A DNA stretch of 64,000 bases from an uncultured Prevotella sp. (GTDB taxonomy: Bacteria; Bacteroidota; Bacteroidia; Bacteroidales; Bacteroidaceae): positions 1-64,000 of the forward strand of contig OMZO01000001.1 of assembly GCA_900315525.1 (NCBI GenBank), written 5' to 3'. Both the position numbers and the translations under genes were made by a program. The notes under the pieces were generated by a model that was given only the letters and a program-made list of their open reading frames with translations, was not told where the DNA came from and searched no databases. Below, piece by piece: positions 47,880 through 53,888 of the stretch (position 1 is its first letter; the number at the start of each line of letters is the position of its first letter).

Positions 47880-47928
47880 CGCTAAAAAAAGCACTTAAAA
47901 AAGCACTTTTGACAAAGCGTTTTTAGCG
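47880..47928. repeat. tandem 12-bp repeat inside an inverted repeat, upstream of the VapE-like promoter
   Basis: AAAAAAGCACTT occurs twice in perfect tandem (47885-47896, 47897-47908). It is framed by a 9-bp inverted repeat CGCTAAAAA (47880-47888) and TTTTTAGCG (47920-47928). The block begins six bases beyond the -33 element, so it is placed to act as an operator or iteron-like site. Confidence 0.75.
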
Positions 47929-47999
47929 GGAAACTCCTAATTGACAGTCGAATAGAATGAATTATCCTGACAGCCTTTCGGAGTAGTTTTTGCAACCTA

Positions 48000-48045
48000 A
48001 CTAGGAAAAAATTGTTCCCTGCCTAGGGAAATAGTTTTTCCTAGT
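48000..48045. repeat. 46-bp nested palindrome
   Basis: Outer arms ACTAGGAAAAA (48000-48010) and TTTTTCCTAGT (48035-48045) are perfect 11-bp complements; inner arms TTCCCT (48015-48020) and AGGGAA (48025-48030) form a second stem. It is non-coding and lies between the VapE-like and GH53 genes. Confidence 0.75.
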
Positions 48046-48104
48046 ATAGTAACAAAAACAAGGCTTGGAAGATATTTTACAAATGAGGAGATCTGGAGGT
48101 GATA

Positions 48105-48129
48105 GGGAGGTGTTGAAGCAACACCTCCC
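48105..48129. repeat. GGGAGGTGTTG hairpin upstream of GH53
   Basis: A perfect 11-bp inverted repeat with a three-base loop. Its core GGGAGGTGT/ACACCTCCC is the same as that of the hairpin at 46516-46546 on the other side of the VapE-like gene. Further GGAGG runs follow to about 48185. Nothing else was recognised in the rest of the 531-base gap (47769-48299). Confidence 0.8.
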
Positions 48130-48266
48130 GTCTCTGGAAGCATTGTATATAAAAGGTTCTGGCCTCCTGAAGGGAGGAGGGGAGGATGGAATGAGCAGCG
48201 AAGTTAAAGAATAGGATAAAAGAGCTTTTTACATATAGAATCCTTGCACATCTAAAGTGTTTTTTG

Positions 48267-48274
48267 TATTTTTG
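48267..48274 (+). promoter_or_regulatory. -7 box of the GH53 gene
   Basis: TATTTTTG with TTG at 48244-48246 in the -33 position (23 bases start to start). The open frame's TTG start at 48264 overlaps it and is not used. Confidence 0.65.
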
Positions 48275-48299
48275 CAGCGTTGTTATAAAGATCAAACAT

Positions 48300-49406
48300 A
48301 TGTCTAACAGAAAATGCTTATTGATGCTACTGGTGGTAATGGCATTTACTGCCAATGCACAAACCAAGAAGTATCTTGGCGGAGATGCTTCCCTGCTACC
48401 GTCGTATCAGGAAAAAGGTACGGTCTATAAAGATTTTAATGGTCACAAGATCAAATTTCTGCCATTTGTCAAGCAACAGGGATGGAACATGATCCGCGTC
48501 CGGCTCTTCGTGGACCCGCAGAATGCACCTGAAGGACATAAGGGCGAAGGAGTCTGCCAAGATCTGAATTATGTCATAGGTCTATGCCAGCAGATCAAGA
48601 AGGCCGGTATGCAGGTGATGCTTGACTTCCACTACAGCGACACATGGGCCGATCCTGGCAAGCAGTTCACGCCAAAACGCTGGGAAGGCTGCAACAAGCA
48701 ACAGCTTGCTGACAGTATCTATGCCTACACTCGCGCTTCGCTACAAGCGATGAAACGGGCTGGCGTCGTGCCAGAGATGATACAGGTAGGCAATGAGATA
48801 ACCAACGGCATGCTCTGGCCAACAGGCAAGATTGACCCATCAGGCAGTGAGGGCTTTGATATCTTATGCAACTTCCTCAAGGCTGGCTGTAAGGCGTGTC
48901 GTGAGATATGTCCGAAATCACTGATTATTATCCATACGGAAAAGACCGGCGACTGGGATATCACCCGAAACTATTACCAACAGTTGCGCTATCGTCAGGT
49001 TGACTACGATATCATCGGACTCAGTTACTACCCCATGTGGCAAGGCACCATCCCCAACCTCGGACGTACGCTCGACAAGCTAAACTGGCTCTTCCCTGAA
49101 AAGCCCGTGATGATTGTGGAAACCGCCGCCTATTATAGTCACGAACGTGATCCCTGGGCCAAGGGCGACCAATATGCGGAGTTCTATCCTATCAGCGTGG
49201 AGGGTCAGACTCAGTTCACCCGCGAACTTGTGACGGAATTAAACAAGCACCACAATGTGACAGGACTCTTCTGGTGGTTCCCTGAGGAGAATGGCTTCGG
49301 CAACGAAGTGACGAAGGGCTGGCTGAACCGAGGGCTTTTCGACAATCACACAGGCAAAACACTCCCAGCCATGAAAGAATTCAGTCGATTCGTCCGAAAA
49401 CCGTGA
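48300..49406 (+). CDS. GH53 arabinogalactan endo-beta-1,4-galactanase
   Basis: A 368-residue exported enzyme (signal peptide MSNRKCLLMLLVVMAFTANAQ). GH53 signatures are GWNMIRVRLFVDP, MLDFHYSDTWADPGKQ, the acid/base Glu in MIQVGNEITNGMLWP (near residue 165) and the nucleophile Glu in PVMIVETAAYYS (near residue 272), with GLSYYPMWQGT between. It should cut beta-1,4-galactan of pectin side chains. Single domain, normal length, no attached binding module. It is monocistronic, with its own promoter and a terminator. Its place between starch-locus genes is unexpected for a galactanase. Confidence 0.93.
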   Translation: MSNRKCLLMLLVVMAFTANAQTKKYLGGDASLLPSYQEKGTVYKDFNGHKIKFLPFVKQQGWNMIRVRLFVDPQNAPEGHKGEGVCQDLNYVIGLCQQIKKAGMQVMLDFHYSDTWADPGKQFTPKRWEGCNKQQLADSIYAYTRASLQAMKRAGVVPEMIQVGNEITNGMLWPTGKIDPSGSEGFDILCNFLKAGCKACREICPKSLIIIHTEKTGDWDITRNYYQQLRYRQVDYDIIGLSYYPMWQGTIPNLGRTLDKLNWLFPEKPVMIVETAAYYSHERDPWAKGDQYAEFYPISVEGQTQFTRELVTELNKHHNVTGLFWWFPEENGFGNEVTKGWLNRGLFDNHTGKTLPAMKEFSRFVRKP

Positions 49407-49424
49407 GTGGTTTACATGCAAGCG

Positions 49425-49438
49425 TGCAACCGTTTGCG
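49425..49438. promoter_or_regulatory. LacI-type operator upstream of the amylase gene
   Basis: TGCAACCGTTTGCG matches the palindrome at 38437-38450 in 12 of 14 positions. It begins 68 bases before the -7 box, exactly the distance seen at the susC promoter. Confidence 0.7.
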
Positions 49439-49460
49439 CAATGCAACTAACAGTTTTTTA

Positions 49461-49490
49461 GCCACTTGGGAACAACCAAGCGGCTTTTTT
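49461..49490 (+). terminator. terminator of GH53, placed inside the amylase promoter region
   Basis: GCCACTTGG (49461-49469) pairs with CCAAGCGGC (49475-49484, one mismatch) and is followed by six T residues. It lies between the LacI-type operator and the amylase -7 box. Confidence 0.75.
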
Positions 49491-49492
49491 CT

Positions 49493-49500
49493 TATCTTTG
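49493..49500 (+). promoter_or_regulatory. -7 box of the amylase gene
   Basis: TATCTTTG, 35 bases upstream of the ATG. No well-placed -33 TTTG is present. Confidence 0.65.
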
Positions 49501-49534
49501 CAGCAGTAAACAACAATCAAAAAACTAAAAGCGT

Positions 49535-51325
49535 ATGAGAAAACTCTACTCAACACTTATCCTGTCACTCGTATCAGTAGTCTCAATGGCTCAGGGTTGG
49601 CCAAAAGATTATAATGGTGTCATGCTTCAGGGATTCTTTTGGGACTCTTTTGCCGACACCCAGTGGACACGTCTGGAAAAACAAGCTGATGATCTCTCGA
49701 AGGTGTTCGATCTGGTATGGATTCCACAGAGCGGCAAGGGCACCTACAACCCGTCAATGGGATACGACCCATTGTATTGGTTTACGGATTATAATAGCTC
49801 TTTTGGGACAGAAGATGAGTTGCGCTCACTGATTACCACTTTCAAGGCAAAAGGTATCGGTACCATAGCCGATGTGGTTATCAACCATCGTGGTACACTG
49901 ACCACCTGGAATGATTTCCCCTCAGAAACCTATAAGGGCGTAACATACAGTCTGACCTACGAAGATATCTGCTCCGATGACGAAGCGGCTAAGAATGGAT
50001 ACAAGGTGGGTAAAAATAAGGATACCGGTGAAGGCTGGGACGGATTGCGCGACTTGGACCATAAGAGCGAAAATGTGCAGACTGCCGTCAAAGCCTATCT
50101 GAATTTCCTGCTCAAAGATCTTGGATATACAGGATTCCGCTATGATATGGTGAAAGGCTATAGTGCCTCTTATACCAAGATGTATAATGAAGACTCGAAA
50201 CCTCAGTTCTCTGTAGGTGAGTGCTGGGATAGTAGCAATACCATCAAGAACTGGATTGATGGTGCTGGAAAGACCAGTGCTGCCTTCGATTTCCAGTTCC
50301 GCTATACGGTTCGCAATGCCATTAATAAGGGCGACTGGACCTATCTGGACAAACAGAATGATGGTAATTGGCCATTAGTTAGCAATAACTACCAAGATGG
50401 TAGCTATCGTCAGTATGCTGTAACCTTTGTTGAGAACCATGATACTGAGAAACGTGCCAATGCTGCTCAGGATCCTATCAAAAAGGACACATTGGCAGCA
50501 AACGCCTATCTGCTGGCTATGCCCGGCACTCCATGTGTGTTCCTGACCCACTGGAAAGCTTATAGGCAGGAAATTGCCAATATGATAACCGTGCGCAAGG
50601 CTGTGGGTATCACCAATACGAGTGCTACGGCAAATGTGGCATCGAACAAAGACTACTATGCTGTGGAGACAACAGGCACCAAAGGCAAACTGCTCGCTGT
50701 AGTAGGCACGAAGGCCGCAGGCTATAAGCCTGATGGTGATTGGAAAAAAGCCATCAGCGGTTATCACTACGTCTATTACGTCAGCGGTATCGACCCTGCC
50801 AACATTAAATATCCAGAGATAAATACTGAGGAAGAAGAGGACGGCAAATATGCAGGTGTGCCTGCGTTCTGCACGATGGAAGAGGGCGAGAGATGTTCAT
50901 TCTTCGAGGCACCTGTATCATGGGGCAGCCAGATATTTGTATGGGCCTGGATGAACGGTGGCAAGGGCGAAGACTATCTTGGCACAAACTGGCCCGGCGT
51001 GACAGCCACCAAACTAGGCACAGCCGACAATGGTAACAGCGTGTGGAAGTGGAAAGTGTCTGGCGCAGTCAATCCCGACTTCATCATATTTAGCGGTGGA
51101 GGCGTGCAGACTGAAAACTTGAAATTCACCAATGGCGGCTACTACTTTGGTAACGAGGGTTTGAAAGCTACGGTGACACCTACGGCTATCCGCAACATAG
51201 ACGTAACTGACCAGAATACTGAATATGCCGTCTTCGACCTTCAGGGACGTAAGGTGGGTACGACCAAAAGTCCTTTGAAGAGCGGCATCTATATCGTCAA
51301 CGGGAAAAAGTTCGTGATTAAGTGA
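49535..51325 (+). CDS. GH13 alpha-amylase with C-terminal binding module and sorting tail
   Basis: A 596-residue exported enzyme (signal peptide ending SVVSMAQ). GH13 regions are IADVVINHR, GFRYDMVKGY (nucleophile Asp near residue 201), FSVGECWD (acid/base Glu near 228) and FVENHDTE (Asp near 302). The motif QGFFWDSF and the domain order resemble plant-type amylases. From about residue 450 a carbohydrate-binding-like module (IFVWAWMNGGKGEDYLGTNWPGVTATKLG...) follows, and the last 35 residues (YAVFDLQGRKVGTTKSPLKSGIYIVNGKKFVIK region) look like a secretion/sorting tail. It should cut alpha-1,4-glucan outside the cell, feeding the SusC/SusD system, and is linked to it by a matching LacI-type operator. 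Confidence 0.93.
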   Translation: MRKLYSTLILSLVSVVSMAQGWPKDYNGVMLQGFFWDSFADTQWTRLEKQADDLSKVFDLVWIPQSGKGTYNPSMGYDPLYWFTDYNSSFGTEDELRSLITTFKAKGIGTIADVVINHRGTLTTWNDFPSETYKGVTYSLTYEDICSDDEAAKNGYKVGKNKDTGEGWDGLRDLDHKSENVQTAVKAYLNFLLKDLGYTGFRYDMVKGYSASYTKMYNEDSKPQFSVGECWDSSNTIKNWIDGAGKTSAAFDFQFRYTVRNAINKGDWTYLDKQNDGNWPLVSNNYQDGSYRQYAVTFVENHDTEKRANAAQDPIKKDTLAANAYLLAMPGTPCVFLTHWKAYRQEIANMITVRKAVGITNTSATANVASNKDYYAVETTGTKGKLLAVVGTKAAGYKPDGDWKKAISGYHYVYYVSGIDPANIKYPEINTEEEEDGKYAGVPAFCTMEEGERCSFFEAPVSWGSQIFVWAWMNGGKGEDYLGTNWPGVTATKLGTADNGNSVWKWKVSGAVNPDFIIFSGGGVQTENLKFTNGGYYFGNEGLKATVTPTAIRNIDVTDQNTEYAVFDLQGRKVGTTKSPLKSGIYIVNGKKFVIK

Positions 51326-51327
51326 GA

Positions 51328-51354
51328 GAAGAATTGAGTGCGCTCAAATTCTTC
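51328..51354. terminator. weak hairpin after the amylase gene
   Basis: GAAGAATTGAG (51328-51338) pairs with CTCAAATTCTTC (51343-51354) with one bulged base and a four-base loop. No T run follows, so its role as a terminator is uncertain. Confidence 0.4.
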
Positions 51355-51406
51355 CGAACATGAATGAACTCGCACATCGTGCAAATTCGTACTTAAATAA
51401 TTATAG

Positions 51407-52177
51407 TTAATTGAACACAGCGCGGACGACGAACCAGCAATGTAGCAAAAACGTCTGAATGCGCCCGTAATGATGCTCCATCACATGATAGCGCTCCCAG
51501 AGCGACTCACGGTGATGGAGCGTTGTTTGTCCCTCTTCTGTATAATTGACCACGACCATCTTTAAATTCAATAGCGGTACTCGTTCCTTGGCTGCAGCCT
51601 TCATCACGCGGATACACCAATCGACATCGGCAGAGTAACGATACTGCATGTCGTAGGGTGTAGCTATGGCAAAGTCTGTACGTGCATAGAAGGCCTGATG
51701 ACAGACAAGCATTCCCTGACGGAACGACTTCCACGTAAGATGTTCGGGCGGTGACAGACGACGATGATGCAGGAAACGCCCTTCGCTGTCAACAATATCC
51801 GTATCACCATAGAGTACGGCAGGGGAATCCTTCTCACTGATCTGTTCAACAATCCTACTGACGATATCAGGGGCCGGTAGGAAATCACCAGCATTGAGGA
51901 AGCATACATAACTACCGTCAATCGAGCGTAACCCCTTATTCATCGCGTCATAGATGCCCTTATCGGGTTCAGAAGTCACCTGGACACGATGACCATTGTC
52001 TGCCTCATTGGAACGCCTGACATAGTCATCAATAATTGCCATCGTACCATCCGTAGAGGCTCCATCTATGATAAAATGACTGATCTTAGGATAGTCTTGG
52101 CAGAGTACACTATCGAGTGTACGCTTCAATACAGCTTCAGCATTGTATGTAATAGTAATATAAGTGATCCTTATCAT
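51407..52177 (-). CDS. family 2 glycosyltransferase
   Basis: A 256-residue cytoplasmic or membrane-associated GT-A enzyme. It begins IRITYITITYNAEAVLKRTLDSVLCQDYP, contains IIDGASTDGT (nucleotide-sugar site), EPDKGIYDAMNKGLRSIDGSYVCFLNAGD (acceptor region with the DxD-like NAGD) and YRYSADVDWCIRVMKAA. It probably adds one sugar to a surface polysaccharide or lipid-linked oligosaccharide. Its start overlaps the stop of the family 4 transferase by four bases (ATGA), so the two act together. Donor and acceptor sugars cannot be told from sequence. Confidence 0.92.
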   Translation of the reverse strand: MIRITYITITYNAEAVLKRTLDSVLCQDYPKISHFIIDGASTDGTMAIIDDYVRRSNEADNGHRVQVTSEPDKGIYDAMNKGLRSIDGSYVCFLNAGDFLPAPDIVSRIVEQISEKDSPAVLYGDTDIVDSEGRFLHHRRLSPPEHLTWKSFRQGMLVCHQAFYARTDFAIATPYDMQYRYSADVDWCIRVMKAAAKERVPLLNLKMVVVNYTEEGQTTLHHRESLWERYHVMEHHYGRIQTFLLHCWFVVRAVFN

Positions 52178-53433
52178 AGTTTGTAGTGCTTGAAAGCCTG
52201 AGCCTGATGATAGACATCGAGATATTGCATAGCGACACTTTGCTGTGAATAACGCTGAGCAACCTTATGAACGGCATTTTGGCTCAGTGACGCATAGTCG
52301 GCCTCAGTCAAGATCCAGCGGATACCCTGAGCCAGGTCTTCGGCACTACGGTATTCTGCAACATAGCCATTTCGACGGTGGTCAATCTCCTCTGGTATGC
52401 CCCCTACCTTAAAACCTACACAAGGCACACCACATGCCATCGCCTCCATGATGGTATTGGGCAGATTCTCCGAGAGTGAAGGTAGTACAAAAACATCACT
52501 TGCTTGATAGACATCAACGATACGCTGCTCATCATTCACATAGCCCAAAGGAAAAGCCTCCAACGGCAGTTGGGTTACAACTTCTTCGGCATGCCCTCCA
52601 AGAATAACAACGCCCAATTGGGGAATATCTGTCAACAGACGGCAGGCCTCCATCAAATAGCTCATGCCTTTATTCTCATTGGTAACCCGCTGAGAGGCAA
52701 AAAGAATCAGTTTCTTATCAAGCGGTAGCCCCAATCGTTTCCTGGCTTCTTGCTTATCACCTCTTTTATATATATGGGTATCTATCGGATTAGGTATATT
52801 GGTTATCTTCTGCCCTTTCAGTAGTGCACTCCTCTTTGCCTCCAACTCAAGCCAACGACTGCAAGCCACGAAATAGATAGTCTCATCATTAAGCATCTGC
52901 AGTTTCTTCTGCCAAATACGAGTTGAAAAGTCTTTCGCCGAACCACCGGAGGGTAGCAGACGACAGTTATGACACTGGCTTAGGAAATTACGACAGCCCA
53001 ACGTAACATGGCAGATGGCAGTAGCCGGCCAGATATCATGCATCGTCCAGACGACCGGTTTTCCACTCTGGAGAATCCGCCGGATGTCACCCAATGAGAG
53101 CATGCCCTGATTGATCCAGTGCAAATGTATGACATCTGCCTCCTGGAATTCTCGTAGCCGGGTAATATCCGTGCCTGTATTGGCAATGTCAATATCAAAA
53201 AGATGTCCACGATTAAAATGGAGCTTGCAAAAGATAACAAAGCGTTCCCAGAGGAAATGCCATCTAAGCCATACAGACTCCGGCAGACCAACAACCGTCA
53301 GCGAATCGGTCTCTTTGTCGCGAACCAGCATTTTTGCCTTGACACCATTATTATTAAGTGCCTTCATCAGACGATTAGCCGCAACGGCAGCGCCCCCTGT
53401 CCGCTCACTTGTATTGACTATCAGTACTCTCAT
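52174..53433 (-). CDS. family 4 glycosyltransferase
   Basis: A 419-residue GT-B enzyme. The N-terminal Rossmann half starts MRVLIVNTSERTGGAAVAANRLMKAL; HLHWINQGMLSLGDI and VWTMHDIWPATAICH are typical of a Bacteroidetes subgroup. The C-terminal half has ILFASQRVTNENKGMSYL, the GYVNDEQRIVDVYQASDVFVLPSLSENLPNTIMEAMACGVPCVGFKVGG donor site with the EX7E motif, and ends in helices. It probably transfers a hexose during surface polysaccharide synthesis. The longer frame start was dropped because a -7 box lies just five bases ahead of the chosen ATG, which implies a nearly leaderless transcript. Confidence 0.92.
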   Translation of the reverse strand: MRVLIVNTSERTGGAAVAANRLMKALNNNGVKAKMLVRDKETDSLTVVGLPESVWLRWHFLWERFVIFCKLHFNRGHLFDIDIANTGTDITRLREFQEADVIHLHWINQGMLSLGDIRRILQSGKPVVWTMHDIWPATAICHVTLGCRNFLSQCHNCRLLPSGGSAKDFSTRIWQKKLQMLNDETIYFVACSRWLELEAKRSALLKGQKITNIPNPIDTHIYKRGDKQEARKRLGLPLDKKLILFASQRVTNENKGMSYLMEACRLLTDIPQLGVVILGGHAEEVVTQLPLEAFPLGYVNDEQRIVDVYQASDVFVLPSLSENLPNTIMEAMACGVPCVGFKVGGIPEEIDHRRNGYVAEYRSAEDLAQGIRWILTEADYASLSQNAVHKVAQRYSQQSVAMQYLDVYHQAQAFKHYKL

Positions 53434-53437
53434 ATTG

Positions 53438-53445
53438 CAAAGATA
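53438..53445 (-). promoter_or_regulatory. -7 box of the glycosyltransferase pair
   Basis: TATCTTTG on the minus strand, separated from the ATG at 53433 by only four bases. Confidence 0.6.
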
Positions 53446-53569
53446 CAGTAAGTTAGCCGAAAAACAAAAAAATTCGAGTAAAAAAGCATTTTTATTTGTT
53501 GTTTGCGCACACACCGCTTGATTTACATCAAGAATGATGGGTATTTATGCACGAAATATATCATAAGTC

Positions 53570-53600
53570 TTGCAAAAAGCAATTTTTCGTCGTACCTTTG
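53570..53600 (+). promoter_or_regulatory. promoter of the candidate small RNA
   Basis: TTG at 53570-53572 (-33) and TACCTTTG at 53593-53600 (-7), 23 bases start to start. No open frame of useful length follows before the terminator at 53807-53845. Confidence 0.6.
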
Positions 53601-53605
53601 CAGTG

Positions 53606-53845
53606 TCAAAAGGTTAATAGATTGTTTTAGGTTAGTAGTAATATTTATAGTTTTAGGTTTTTAGTTATTGGTAAAAGAAAGTTTTCAACTGTAGGATAAC
53701 AGGAGGTCGCTGCGAAGCTCCCTTTTAAACTTTCAAATTTTTAGCTCTTGTGAGCTGAAAATTTCTTTTAGAGAAAAGGATTTTTAGTTAAACATAGGCT
53801 TTTTTTGATGCCGAGGCTCGCGAGAGTCGCGGCATCTTTCTTTTA
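53606..53845 (+). ncRNA. candidate structured small RNA, about 240 nt
   Basis: Non-coding interval with its own promoter and terminator. It contains a 13-bp stem with one G-U pair (53735-53747 with 53752-53764, loop TTGT), a small CTTTT/AAAAG hairpin (53765-53778), a weaker GGAG/CTCC hairpin near 53702-53721, and a terminal stem. The downstream gene has its own -7 box at 53862, so this is not simply that gene's leader. I do not recognise a known RNA family. Start is estimated from the -7 box. Confidence 0.55.
53807..53845 (+). terminator. terminator with GCGA tetraloop at the end of the candidate RNA
   Basis: GATGCCGAGGCTC (53807-53819) pairs with GAGTCGCGGCATC (53824-53836) around a GCGA loop, with one A/G mismatch and one G-U pair, followed by TTTCTTTT. 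A T run also precedes it, so it could work both ways. Confidence 0.8.
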
Positions 53846-53861
53846 ATTGGAAAAAAATGAT

Positions 53862-53869
53862 TAACTTTG
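53862..53869 (+). promoter_or_regulatory. -7 box of the orphan barrel gene
   Basis: TAACTTTG fits TAnnTTTG, 19 bases ahead of the ATG at 53889. Confidence 0.55.
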
Positions 53870-53888
53870 CACCCAAATTACTGATTTA

